From positions 1 to 28,335 of the forward strand of contig JAUWYK010000015.1 in the NCBI GenBank assembly GCA_030615865.1: a stretch of 28,335 nt of DNA, given 5' to 3'. Made by a program: the position numbers and the translations under genes. Source of the stretch: Dehalococcoidia bacterium (GTDB lineage Bacteria; Chloroflexota; Dehalococcoidia; Dehalococcoidales; JAUWYK01). Within the stretch, counting starts at the first letter, position 1, and each line of letters begins with the position of its first letter. Under the pieces are notes generated by a model. The model was given only the letters and a program-made list of their open reading frames with translations, ran no database searches and was not told where the DNA came from. Below are positions 7,300-14,756 of the stretch, one piece after another.

Positions 7300-7973
7300 G
7301 GCGTTCCCCTGATTCTCGTTAAGTCATATACTCCATATTCACGACTACAATTCTTGCACTTAATTTTAGTAGCATGGACTGACTCAACCTGTTTGTTAGC
7401 ACAATATGGACACGTACACTCCTTGGTTGTTGGTAACGGTGAGGTTCCCACTGCTTCAAGAATGCAAACAGCCACTGCTTGACCAAATAATGGGTCTGTC
7501 CCTATATTATACAGCTTCATATCGAGTTCATGTGGGTCACTAGCATCTGCGTCAATCCATTCAGTTGACCAGCCTAGCACTCTATTCTGGTATTCTGCTA
7601 GTCCCCCAGCTACTGCTGCCATGCATTCGACATGTACGCCTAAATCTAAATAAGCGTATATTTGGGCATCTTGGCTAAGCGTAAAGCCAATCGAAATCAG
7701 TGTTAAATGATAGCCAACGGGAATTGTAACTGGCATAGGTGTAAGCGTTTCAAAATCAGTAAAGTGTGTATCAGCACCAGCGGCAAGTGGTGTTGATGGA
7801 ATCCCAGGATACTCGGCATCGCCGCCCAGATTAAGGCTCCGCCCATACATTCTGAGTTGCTGGTTAGCTTTCAATCTAATACCAGCACGCTCTAAGGCAG
7901 ACGATACGGTTTTGGAGAAGTCGGGTTTACCGGTTCCCAATACTTCCTGCTTTCCAACAACTTTTGTAATCAT
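7296..7973 (-). CDS. Beta-rich structural protein with C-terminal zinc ribbon
   Basis: The 225-residue protein has a beta-type core (TPMPVTIPVGYHLTLISIGF, AQIYAYLDLGVHVECMAA) and a C-terminal zinc ribbon (CTCPYCANK, then IKCKNCSREYGVYD, about residues 187-217). The core resembles a jelly-roll-like virion protein and is similar in style to the 167-residue protein before it (VSISWPDGCDFIVLVAFGH). The ATGA overlap with that gene suggests they act together. A zinc ribbon on a structural protein is unusual and might bind nucleic acid or simply stabilise the tail. Family unknown. Confidence 0.55.
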   Translation of the reverse strand: MITKVVGKQEVLGTGKPDFSKTVSSALERAGIRLKANQQLRMYGRSLNLGGDAEYPGIPSTPLAAGADTHFTDFETLTPMPVTIPVGYHLTLISIGFTLSQDAQIYAYLDLGVHVECMAAVAGGLAEYQNRVLGWSTEWIDADASDPHELDMKLYNIGTDPLFGQAVAVCILEAVGTSPLPTTKECTCPYCANKQVESVHATKIKCKNCSREYGVYDLTRIRGTP

Positions 7974-8473
7974 TCCACTATCACCACTGTAACGCTGATT
8001 TGATGCGGATTCGTGTTATCACCATTCCCGATTCTTAACCAAAGCTCTTCACCTTCATACACAGGCTCATCAAGAGGATATGTCACAGTAGTGTCATTAT
8101 TTCGCTCATAATGGTCTGTGAATCCTGGAATAACCCACTGGTCACTATGGCCAAATGCCACTAAAACTATAAAGTCGCATCCATCTGGCCAAGATATGCT
8201 AACTTGTTTTATCCTTCCAGCTATAGGGGCATCTTCAGTTACTAGAACTATGTCCAGGGGGTCAACTTCAGCATGGAGGGGGATGCTTCTACCTTTGGTT
8301 GGAACTACTGGCATAGGCTCACCCTTGGCTAGGGCAACAATCATGTTCTGGACTATTCCCACTCCTCCAGCAACACCCAGTAGCTCTTTATGAACAGCAT
8401 TAACTCTTTCATCAGTGCTTACCATCCAATCCAGAATTCCACTTGGTATATCTTTGTATTCACCGTTTGGCAT
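7970..8473 (-). CDS. Beta-rich structural protein
   Basis: The 167-residue protein has a helical N-terminal part (GILDWMVSTDERVNAVHKEL, VQNMIVALAKGEP) and a beta C-terminal half (RIKQVSISWPDGCDFIVLVA, PLDEPVYEGEELWLRIGN, ISVTVVIVE) with the look of a jelly-roll or carbohydrate-binding-like domain. The SD is GAGGGG. It overlaps the next gene by ATGA. I do not recognise it; the structural role rests on position and composition. Confidence 0.5.
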   Translation of the reverse strand: MPNGEYKDIPSGILDWMVSTDERVNAVHKELLGVAGGVGIVQNMIVALAKGEPMPVVPTKGRSIPLHAEVDPLDIVLVTEDAPIAGRIKQVSISWPDGCDFIVLVAFGHSDQWVIPGFTDHYERNNDTTVTYPLDEPVYEGEELWLRIGNGDNTNPHQISVTVVIVE

Positions 8474-8509
8474 AATTTCCCCTCAGACACATAGATTGCA
8501 ATATAATCC

Positions 8510-9685
8510 TCAAACAATGCCTCCCTTTACGCGCTTCCAAAGGTCAAGATTATTCTCTTTTGCCATGATACCAAAGCGCATCCTCAAAAGATTCGATAAT
8601 TTCATCACGGAGTAGGTGTACCTCATTTTATATGCCGTCTGCAACGCCCCTGCCTCAAGCCACAAATTTATTTCTCTGAGCGCAGGAATAAAACAGGGAA
8701 TATCAAAGCTCAACGCCATAGAATAGCAGTTTAACGTCAGAAGCGGACTGGCTCGGCTACCGTCGTCATCCCTGGCAATCGTCAGCTTTACTGCATCCCC
8801 GACCGCAGTAGTATCGCATGATACTTTTTCTAAGACAATAAATTGGTCTCCAATTCTTCGGGGCCGGATAGTATCAACCAAAATTCCCGTTGCAGGAACA
8901 TCCTTATAGATAGTGCGGGTTTCTTTGTAAAGCACCCTATACTCGTAAAGTTTGTAGCGTTCGAAATCCCATATTGGCAGCGTGCCACGGTCAACGGTTT
9001 TGCTTATCCCGAGTTCCTCATTGATAGACTTTTCCTCGGCGGTGAGAGGAATGCCCAACGCAATTTTATCTGCGATAGTCGCCTTCGTGACAAGCAAATT
9101 GTGCCACACTTTATAATTGGTCAAAGCTGCTACACCATACACTTGTAGCCTGGCAGACTTTGTGGCCAGGAGGTCATATTGAGTGGGTTCTGTCTTGATC
9201 ACAGCAGGCTCAATTACATAGTCCTCGTCACCATCTGGGAAGAGATCTAGGTCAGCACCAGCAGCATCCATAATTGAAAGTGTGTCATCATCATCTCTAG
9301 CTTTAACCCAACCCCAGGTGCCGTCGGTTACATTAAACACTCGCCTGCCCACCACCCAAATAGCACCTGATAAAAACTCCCCTGTATCATGGAGTTTATT
9401 AGCAGCATCGAAATCTGCTGTGCCAGTCTTCTTCTCGGTATCAACGAGTGCAGGAAGTGCAGCAGCGGGGACATTAAAGGTCTCTGAGTCTGCCTTGAGC
9501 CTGAGTTCAGCATCAACACTACGCTGTGCCCCCACATCCTGCAAGCGGACAAGCAAATTTGGTGGTAAACGGGTGAGGTTCATCACCTCTGCCGTTGCTC
9601 CAAGCCCCGGAGACACATACTCCGCACTAGGGAGAAGACAGGGCCAAAATTTTGTAGCCTCTAATGTCGCGTAGTTTATTGTCAT
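8510..9685 (-). CDS. Candidate particle structural protein, 391 aa
   Basis: No enzyme motif is visible. The protein mixes beta regions (DEDYVIEPAVIKTEPTQYDL, YEYRVLYKETRTIYKDVPAT, GDAVKLTIARDDDGS) with a helical middle (KATIADKIALGIPLTAEEKS). The C-terminus is basic (LLRMRFGIMAKENNLDLWKR). Size and an intact AGGAGGT SD fit a well-expressed structural protein, one of three capsid-size candidates in the block, with the proteins at 9974 and 10755. No signal peptide or membrane span. Capsid protein is only one option. Confidence 0.5.
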   Translation of the reverse strand: MTINYATLEATKFWPCLLPSAEYVSPGLGATAEVMNLTRLPPNLLVRLQDVGAQRSVDAELRLKADSETFNVPAAALPALVDTEKKTGTADFDAANKLHDTGEFLSGAIWVVGRRVFNVTDGTWGWVKARDDDDTLSIMDAAGADLDLFPDGDEDYVIEPAVIKTEPTQYDLLATKSARLQVYGVAALTNYKVWHNLLVTKATIADKIALGIPLTAEEKSINEELGISKTVDRGTLPIWDFERYKLYEYRVLYKETRTIYKDVPATGILVDTIRPRRIGDQFIVLEKVSCDTTAVGDAVKLTIARDDDGSRASPLLTLNCYSMALSFDIPCFIPALREINLWLEAGALQTAYKMRYTYSVMKLSNLLRMRFGIMAKENNLDLWKRVKGGIV

Positions 9686-9800
9686 AATGACCTCCTAACC
9701 ATTTACTATTCTACCGCAATAAAAAATTGCCTACCCAGCTTTTTGCCGAGCAGACAATCCTTTTTCTTCTACCCGGCAAAGCTCCGAGCTCCAATTAAAG

Positions 9801-9956
9801 CTACTTACACGGACCTTTGGCGCCACCAGTTTTCGGGCCTTGTCCTGGCGCGTTACTCCTTTGTCCTTGCCCCCCAAAGACTCTACCGCGACCATCCTTT
9901 GGCCCGAAGCCTCCTCCAGTTTTAGGAGGGCCAGTTCCGTTACCTTTAGGTGACAT
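9801..9956 (-). CDS. 51-residue Gly/Pro/Lys-rich peptide
   Basis: A short open frame with SD (AGGAAGGTG) four bases before ATG. It reads MSPKGNGTGPPKTGGGFGPK followed by a second half with the same flavour (GQGPKTGGAKGPCK). The repeated G-P-K-TGG motif, strong positive charge and lack of hydrophobic residues suggest a disordered basic peptide that may bind nucleic acid or cement structural proteins. It sits between two structural genes. The GTGP wording recalls small Gly-rich archaeal/bacterial proteins, but no firm family. A real gene is likely because of the SD and spacing. Confidence 0.55.
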   Translation of the reverse strand: MSPKGNGTGPPKTGGGFGPKDGRGRVFGGQGQRSNAPGQGPKTGGAKGPCK

Positions 9957-9973
9957 TAAACACCTTCCTAAGT

Positions 9974-10687
9974 TTAGTGGTCTATGTTGAACATGATAAA
10001 GGGAGTGCCCCTTGCATTACCAGCAGGGTTAGGAGTAATAACCATTCCTGCACGCTGCTCTCCCGGTATCGCAACCCTACGCAACGTGAGAGACCCATTG
10101 GCAGCAAAGACTGCCTCAAGAGCATTAGCAGCTCCTCCGATATCCACATCACCAGCACATTGACCAGGTCCTTCAACCTGAAGCCATAGATACTGCCCTT
10201 CAACAACTCTTATCATTGGCATCCCCATAACAGGAGTAAACCCGTTATTCTCATTTATAACGCTAGCGTAAGGATTAATTATCGCCTCACACCATACTAA
10301 TCCAACAGCAACTGGTACAGGAGCGTCTAAAACGATTGTTAGAATGCCACCCGCGGCTAATGCACTATTGCTGACTATACCACGGGTGAAGGTATTGTCG
10401 CCAGCAGGGAATGCTACAAACTGACCACCAGCAAGCTCATTGAGTAAAATAGGGCTATTAACAGTAGCGCCTGCAGTTATGGTGACGGTTACCGTTGTTG
10501 CTCCTGCGAGAACAGCAGCTGCGATATTAGACTCTATAAACTTCTGGTTATTACCCTGCTTGGCTCCTAAGGCCGGATCTAATGCACCTCCAGCTCTAGC
10601 ATAGATAAAGCCCTTTCCGCCCTTACGCACATACGTGCCAAAGGGATATTGCTTCGTATCACTAAGTTCATAAACACCTTGTTTCAT
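9974..10687 (-). CDS. Candidate capsid/decoration protein
   Basis: The 237-residue protein opens MKQGVYELSDTKQYPFGTYV followed by GGKGFIYARAGGAL, then Ala/Val/Thr-rich beta repeats (ATTVTVTITAGATVNSPILL, GILTIVLDAPVPVAVG), NPYASVI and a late YLWLQVEGPGQCAGDV. This order matches a phage virion protein family I remember from metagenomes (opening with a metabolite-independent YARAGGAL-type region, ending with a Y.WLQ.wGP motif); no function is firmly known for it. I chose ATG at 10687 over GTG at 10693 because the SD AAGGAGGC is well spaced only to the ATG. Likely abundant in the particle. Confidence 0.6.
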   Translation of the reverse strand: MKQGVYELSDTKQYPFGTYVRKGGKGFIYARAGGALDPALGAKQGNNQKFIESNIAAAVLAGATTVTVTITAGATVNSPILLNELAGGQFVAFPAGDNTFTRGIVSNSALAAGGILTIVLDAPVPVAVGLVWCEAIINPYASVINENNGFTPVMGMPMIRVVEGQYLWLQVEGPGQCAGDVDIGGAANALEAVFAANGSLTLRRVAIPGEQRAGMVITPNPAGNARGTPFIMFNIDH

Positions 10688-10714
10688 AATCACGCCTCCT
10701 TAGCGTTAGTTTTT

Positions 10715-10740
10715 GTCGCGGGGCATTGCCCTTTCGCGAC
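10715..10740. other. Intergenic hairpin between two capsid-size genes
   Basis: GTCGCG (715-720) pairs with CGCGAC (735-740), extended by GGG/CCC around a CATTG loop with a TTT bulge. On the transcribed - strand it is followed by an A-run, not a T-run, so it is more likely an RNA stability or processing hairpin than a simple terminator. Confidence 0.5.
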
Positions 10741-10754
10741 GCCTTTAGAGCTAA

Positions 10755-11810
10755 TTAAACTTTCTCAATCAGTACACCCGATAAAGCCACAGTCACCGCA
10801 CCTGCCAGTACCGCTACCCCATCATCCCGAATCACAACCTCGCCGATCTCATCATAGATGATATACGGTTTGTCGAATTTCGGAATGGCGACGAAGTAGT
10901 TTGAGCCAATGCCATCAAAGGGATACATGTGCCCGAAGTGGATAACATTGTCGTCCAGCTCCGTGAACAGGCGGCCCTTGGGGTGGTAGTCCCCGGCAAT
11001 CAGCAATGCTGTGTCCTTCAGGTTCCCAGCAGGATCCGCTCTGACACCAAGCCCGCCTATCAGCAAGATCCGCTCGCCTGGTTCGTAGTCGAAGTGGAGC
11101 TCCTGCCAGTCCTTCGTTGGGTCAACATTGCCCAGGATGACTCTGAAAGCGTAATCGGTGTTTGGAGTGGTTGCAACGTAATTTGTGGCCCACCTCATAA
11201 ATGGATCAATTCTGGGCATTGATTGGTCCATGCCACCAGGAAGGTCATCCCACAAGTCGTAGGTCAAGGGTATACTGGGTTTGCCCACTGTGATTGTCCT
11301 TCTGCGAGCCACATCTCTTAACGAGGCAAGCCCGGGAATGCTGGCAGCGATTGCTGGCAGCTCCTCTTTGCGGTAGACATATAAGTGCAGCCTTATGCGG
11401 TAGTCAGCGGTTATTCCGCCCACTCCAGCCCAAGTCTCAACTGAGACCTTTGACTTGAACTTGGGGCATCTGGCTTCCAGCATGGGAACTGCTTTCTTAA
11501 CCGCTTCGACCACTGGCGTTCCGAATGCCAGTATGTTGCCGAGGGTGTTGAGCTGGCGAGGGTTCATAAGTGGCGAAAAGACGCCGTTAAGAGCCAAGTA
11601 GTCGCTATACTTTGAACCATCGAGGACTGGATACCACCGCTCAAGTGGCTCTTCCGCACCGCCGCCGGTAACAGGCGAGTCTACCTCAGCAAAGACTATT
11701 TCCCCCATCTCATCAGCCTCAAGCTCGAAGGCTGTCGGCTGCCAGGGGGTTGATGCAGCCTGTACTCCTGTGTGCTCGAATTCAATTACCCTGTGCTCGT
11801 AATGCTTCAT
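10755..11810 (-). CDS. Candidate major capsid or coat protein, 351 aa
   Basis: This beta-rich protein has no signal peptide and no enzyme motif. It contains segments such as ITADYRIRLHLYVYRKEELP, GERILLIGGLGVRADPAG and VTVALSGVLIEKV at the C-terminus. SD is very strong (GGGAGGTAACAC before ATG) and the gene is second in the operon led by the copy-1 leader, behind a small membrane protein. That position, high expected translation and size make it my first choice for the major coat protein. I do not recognise an HK97 or double-jelly-roll signature from sequence alone, so this is inference. Confidence 0.45.
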   Translation of the reverse strand: MKHYEHRVIEFEHTGVQAASTPWQPTAFELEADEMGEIVFAEVDSPVTGGGAEEPLERWYPVLDGSKYSDYLALNGVFSPLMNPRQLNTLGNILAFGTPVVEAVKKAVPMLEARCPKFKSKVSVETWAGVGGITADYRIRLHLYVYRKEELPAIAASIPGLASLRDVARRRTITVGKPSIPLTYDLWDDLPGGMDQSMPRIDPFMRWATNYVATTPNTDYAFRVILGNVDPTKDWQELHFDYEPGERILLIGGLGVRADPAGNLKDTALLIAGDYHPKGRLFTELDDNVIHFGHMYPFDGIGSNYFVAIPKFDKPYIIYDEIGEVVIRDDGVAVLAGAVTVALSGVLIEKV

Positions 11811-11852
11811 GTGTTACCTCCCTTTTTTCTTTTCCTAAGAGGAAAATCCGAA

Positions 11853-12245
11853 TTAAATCTCAGCAATCACGCCACCTGCTCCACCTCCACCTCCGCCTCC
11901 GCCACGTCTCCTGGCTTCCTCCAGTCTCTGCCTTCTAAGCTCATCATCCTTGGTCCACCTGCGCTTGTAGCCAGCAGGGGCAGCAGCCTTTATCTGCTTG
12001 TATGCCTTGCCACCGGTCAGCGTTGCCCCGGCGGTGATCAGCCTGGTCTCCCAGTCGCCCCTGATTATGCCGAAGGCAGCCAGCAGAATTGAGATGATGG
12101 GGAAGCCATAGTTGTAGTAGGTGCCGTACTCCTCATACCACTTTGGCGGTGTAGTTCTCTCAGCGTCCTTATCAGCGATGAATTGACCTAGAGCGCCGGC
12201 ACCACCACCTACGGCTACATCGGTCCCGACTTTTACCCATTTCAT
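11853..12245 (-). CDS. Small membrane protein with poly-Gly tail
   Basis: The 130-residue protein has a Gly/Ala-rich hydrophobic segment near residues 8-24 (VAVGGGAGALGQFIA), a clear membrane span near 46-63 (YGFPIISILLAAFGIIRG), a third weakly hydrophobic stretch (LITAGATLTGG), then a strongly basic helix (KRRWTKDDELRRQRLEEARR) and a run of eight glycines before VIAEI. SD TGGAGGTG. It is the first gene after the copy-1 leader and just ahead of the capsid-size genes. The layout fits a virion membrane protein whose basic tail contacts the nucleic acid or coat; holin-like is an alternative. Confidence 0.6.
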   Translation of the reverse strand: MKWVKVGTDVAVGGGAGALGQFIADKDAERTTPPKWYEEYGTYYNYGFPIISILLAAFGIIRGDWETRLITAGATLTGGKAYKQIKAAAPAGYKRRWTKDDELRRQRLEEARRRGGGGGGGGAGGVIAEI

Positions 12246-12258
12246 AAAACACCTCCAT

Positions 12259-12374
12259 TAGGTCGGGCGCTCCCAAGCTAGAAAGAGAAGGGGTCGGACA
12301 ACCCCGCTTTCTACCTTTAGAAAGCGTCCGACCCCTTCTAGAATTAGTATAAGATTACTTTAAACGGAAATCAA
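12259..12374 (-). promoter_or_regulatory. Promoter and structured leader, copy 1
   Basis: On -, TTGATT (12369-12374) and TATACT (12346-12351) are 17 bases apart. Transcription should begin just before a hairpin: GTCCGACCCCTTCT at 12326-12339 (+ strand) pairs over 14 bp with 12286-12299, with an inner 8-bp stem (12306-12313 with 12318-12325). On - it is followed by CTTCTCTTTCT, terminator-like. A third segment, GGTCGGGCGCT at 12261-12271, next to the SD of the 130-residue gene, repeats the first arm and could pair with it instead. The element may also end the upstream operon. See copy 2 at 14646. Confidence 0.6.
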
Positions 12375-12381
12375 AATTCTG

Positions 12382-12897
12382 TCAAGTTTTTTCTTTTGGC
12401 TTCGCCAATAATGTCAAACCTAGAAATCCAGCACCAATTCCGACCCAGAGCCAGGGGAACTTTGCTTCCGGAGGCTTTACTCCGGGAGTGGCCACTGCAT
12501 CCCAAGTTTTCTCGTCAAAAACGCCGGCATTTTCAAGCTTCACGTGAAACTTCCAGATTCCTTCTTTGTCAATCTTCACGTTTGTTGTTACTAAGTAGAT
12601 ATAGTGAGACGGTAGTATTAAGTCCCTCCAGTTGTTATAGCCGCGGCTGATGCCATCGGGGTCGATAATATCCACGCTGATCTGCATCTCCTGGTTATAG
12701 TCCGCGGTATTCTGGCCTACTCCCGTTCCATAGACCTCATGCTGTAAGGGAATCTCAACAGGGAACTCCGATACGTGGTACTGTTTATCAAGTTCCATGT
12801 CAGTGAGGAGGCATTCTTGCTCGACAATCCTACCCCCGGGTATTGGGCCACCAAGGCCTATAGCATCCCACGTTTTTTCATCTAAAATTGTAGCCAT
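12382..12897 (-). CDS. Ig-like ectodomain protein with C-terminal membrane anchor
   Basis: The 171-residue protein starts MATILDEKTWDAIGLGG, has an Ig-like beta domain (about 40-125: FPVEIPLQHEVY, MQISVDIIDPDGISRG, VKIDKEGIWKFHVKLENA), a second short motif (VFDEKTWDAV), a proline linker (KPPEAKFPW), one membrane span (LWVGIGAGFLGLTLLA) and a basic end (KPKEKT). It should stand on a membrane with its C-terminus inside. Start overlaps the previous stop (TAATG). It is clearly paralogous to the 153-residue protein before it (DPDG, KEGtW). Probable membrane-anchored particle surface protein. Confidence 0.65.
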   Translation of the reverse strand: MATILDEKTWDAIGLGGPIPGGRIVEQECLLTDMELDKQYHVSEFPVEIPLQHEVYGTGVGQNTADYNQEMQISVDIIDPDGISRGYNNWRDLILPSHYIYLVTTNVKIDKEGIWKFHVKLENAGVFDEKTWDAVATPGVKPPEAKFPWLWVGIGAGFLGLTLLAKPKEKT

Positions 12898-13358
12898 TAT
12901 GCAGTCTCTAGCAGTGCATGAAGTTCCCAGGTTCCTTCCTTGTTAATCGTTACTCTGGGAGTAGCCGTATAAATTGCGCCGTATGGGTCTAAGTAAAATG
13001 TCTCGGAGTGACTCCCTTTTGTATAACCGTCTGGGTCTTCAAACCACACTGTGCATTTCATACGCTGGCGACTTCCAGTGTTCATGCTCATAACTTCAGC
13101 AGTAACTTCATTGCCTAAAGGAATTGGCACTGCGAAATCCCCTTCGTCATATCGCACCTCTCCGCTTGGTCCCGCAGTCCAGTCAAGAATAAGGGGATCT
13201 CGGAGTTCTCCCTCCGCAGCGGCAGCAACTCCTATAGCATTCCAAGTTTCCTCATCCAATACTGCTGGTGAGGCGAAACCAACAATCGCACTGTTTGGAT
13301 ATTCCCTAGCTAATATCCTTTCCATTGCTCTCCTTACTGCTGGACTTATAGTCTCCAT
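12897..13358 (-). CDS. Ig-like protein, paralogue of the next gene, without anchor
   Basis: From ATG at 13358, which has the strong SD AAAGGAGGTGA, the protein is 153 residues; a longer in-frame start at 13427 lies inside the previous gene and lacks support. It has a helical N-terminus (ISPAVRRAMERILAREYP), the motif LDEETWNAIG, and an Ig-like beta domain (FAVPIPLGNEVTAEV, VWFEDPDGYTKG, PRVTINKEGTWELHALLE) aligning with the next protein. It ends right after ALLETA, where the next protein continues with LDEKTWDAIG. No membrane span, so it probably needs a partner. Confidence 0.65.
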   Translation of the reverse strand: METISPAVRRAMERILAREYPNSAIVGFASPAVLDEETWNAIGVAAAAEGELRDPLILDWTAGPSGEVRYDEGDFAVPIPLGNEVTAEVMSMNTGSRQRMKCTVWFEDPDGYTKGSHSETFYLDPYGAIYTATPRVTINKEGTWELHALLETA

Positions 13359-13360
13359 AT

Positions 13361-13906
13361 TCACCTCCTTTTGCCGATTAGTATAGCTGTAAATAGAATG
13401 CCTCCGCCAGCTGCTATCCATCCCCAAGGGACTTTCTCTTCCGGCGGTGGCACTTCACCTTCAAGCGGGATATAAAAATCCTTCCTATCTAATTCTACTA
13501 CTGTCAGTGTTAAATCATACCAATGCTCTTTATAGCTAGCCTTGAGCACGAAATAACCTTCTATGGACTCATCAGGCATGGAGCCGAGAGATATATTAGC
13601 TGAGTCACTCCATTCCTTGCTGGTGTCCCAAAAACCAGTCCAAAAACTCTTTATTCTCTGGTTAATTGCTATTGGAGTTCCATCCTCAGCGAATATATCA
13701 CAAAGAACGTCAAACGTGGCCATATCATACCAAGCTCTGGTCATTGCCACGCGGTAGGCAACATGCAATATTGCTTCCTCTCCAGGGGCATACCCGGTAT
13801 ATATCCGGGGGCCAATTTGAGTAATTTCACCTGTTACGACAAGCATGTTTTCTTCAAGCAGAGGCATGCTTCTTTGAGCAATAGGGTTAAACTCTATATC
13901 GTTCAT
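13361..13906 (-). CDS. Beta ectodomain protein with C-terminal membrane anchor
   Basis: The 181-residue protein has a beta-rich body (MLVVTGEITQIGPRIYTGYA, EEAILHVAYRVAM, IEGYFVLKASYKEHWYDLTL), a proline-rich linker (EGEVPPPEEKVPWGW), one membrane span (IAAGGGILFTAILIG) and a KRR end. The tail layout (PPxEaK-PW-membrane-basic) matches the 171-residue protein at 12382, so these are related anchors. SD GGGAGG; start overlaps the previous stop by ATGA. Two bases separate it from the next gene start region. Likely particle-membrane protein. Confidence 0.65.
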   Translation of the reverse strand: MNDIEFNPIAQRSMPLLEENMLVVTGEITQIGPRIYTGYAPGEEAILHVAYRVAMTRAWYDMATFDVLCDIFAEDGTPIAINQRIKSFWTGFWDTSKEWSDSANISLGSMPDESIEGYFVLKASYKEHWYDLTLTVVELDRKDFYIPLEGEVPPPEEKVPWGWIAAGGGILFTAILIGKRR

Positions 13907-14364
13907 ACCTTTTCCTCCCTTTTAGTCAGTGCTCTGGTTAAAAGCCCGACTATTGTGGCCACTGCCACGGATGCTACTCCAATACTTATCCATTTGGCTG
14001 CTTTCGATATTTCAGGCCAATGTATATCTACGATACTCAGTATCTGATAAGCAATAATACCTAAAACTGCAAGGCAGGCGGTAATAATTGCCGCGATAGC
14101 CCAAACTGGGAGCGGGCTAGAGGTGATAGTGAACTCAGCAACAAACCTTGTCACTAAGATCGGCTGATGGTCCTCCCATACCCGCAACCTTAATATATCT
14201 TCCCCCTGATTACGAACCTCGTCTTTGAAGCTCTCTACCATCCGGGCAGCATACCATGCTGTTCCTACAGGTGGGGCATCGAAGCTAAAACTAATCCTTT
14301 CGGCAGCCCCATCATATATAGCAGCCATGGAATAGTAAAAGTCTTGTGTCAGCTGGTATGCCAT
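13903..14364 (-). CDS. Membrane protein with N-terminal beta domain and two spans
   Basis: The 153-residue protein has an N-terminal beta region of about 85 residues (MAAIYDGAAERISFSFDAPP, ILRLRVWEDHQPILVTRFVA) and two membrane spans: VWAIAAIITACLAVLGIIAY and WISIGVASVAVATIVGLLT, joined by a short polar loop, ending KREEKV. Its last codons contain the SD of the next gene. It is in the same operon as the other anchored beta proteins. I do not recognise the family; a particle-membrane role is inferred from the neighbours. Confidence 0.6.
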   Translation of the reverse strand: MAYQLTQDFYYSMAAIYDGAAERISFSFDAPPVGTAWYAARMVESFKDEVRNQGEDILRLRVWEDHQPILVTRFVAEFTITSSPLPVWAIAAIITACLAVLGIIAYQILSIVDIHWPEISKAAKWISIGVASVAVATIVGLLTRALTKREEKV

Positions 14365-14379
14365 TTTAGCCCTTATGAT

Positions 14380-14631
14380 TTATTTCCCGGCTACATACCG
14401 CCTGCTTAGTTCCGCCAGCCTCTCGCTTCCTGCCGCGGTCGTTGCCATGATCGACGGTCCTACGATCATTCCGGTGACAAGGCCGATAAAGCCAGCGAAT
14501 AGCCAGGTGGGGATGACAACCTCAGGATCAGGATATGCCACCATATCTCTTTCATCAACCTTGTGCCAGTTGCGAGCTGGCTCTACCTTTGTGACCTCGT
14601 GCGAGCGTGCAATTACTCCATAATCTACCAT
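14380..14631 (-). CDS. Small single-pass membrane protein, first gene after leader copy 2
   Basis: The 83-residue protein has a polar N-terminal 40 residues (VDYGVIARSHEVTKVEPARN), a proline-marked entry into one long hydrophobic span (PTWLFAGFIGLVTGMIVGPS) and a short helical tail (AAGSERLAELSRRYVAGK). SD AAGGAGGTGA is ideal. It is the first gene behind the copy-2 leader, just as the 130-residue membrane protein is first behind copy 1. Function unknown. Confidence 0.6.
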   Translation of the reverse strand: MVDYGVIARSHEVTKVEPARNWHKVDERDMVAYPDPEVVIPTWLFAGFIGLVTGMIVGPSIMATTAAGSERLAELSRRYVAGK

Positions 14632-14645
14632 AATTCACCTCCTTC

Positions 14646-14747
14646 AGTTCGGGTGCTCTCTGAGAAAGAAAAAGGGTCGAGCTTTCCATCTCAGAAAGCG
14701 CCCGACCCCTTCTTTATAAACTATAGCTTATTTTGCTCTTAAATCAA
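14646..14747 (-). promoter_or_regulatory. Promoter and structured leader, copy 2
   Basis: On -, TTGATT (14742-14747) and TATAGT (14720-14725) are 16 bases apart. The leader folds as GGGTCG-GGC-GCTTTC paired with GAAAGC-T-CGACCC (+ strand 14674-14708), followed by TTTTTCTTTCTC: a good rho-independent terminator upstream of the first gene. A third segment (+ 14646-14664) repeats the first arm (TCGGGyGCTyTCTGAG) and could pair with it over about 18 bp with G-U pairs, breaking the terminator. This suggests attenuation or antitermination. Sequence and promoter resemble copy 1 (12259-12374). Confidence 0.6.
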
Positions 14748-14756
14748 AACCTATTT

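Noticed and set aside
9715..9785. Hairpins around 9715-9731 and 9738-9783 as a terminator after the 51-residue gene
   Set aside because: Stems are short or bulged and not followed by a T-run on the transcribed strand; the next gene has its own SD and is probably co-transcribed.
12897..13427. Longer 176-residue version of the 153-residue Ig-like protein
   Set aside because: The extra 23 residues lie inside the previous gene, contain no domain, and the perfect SD belongs to ATG at 13358.
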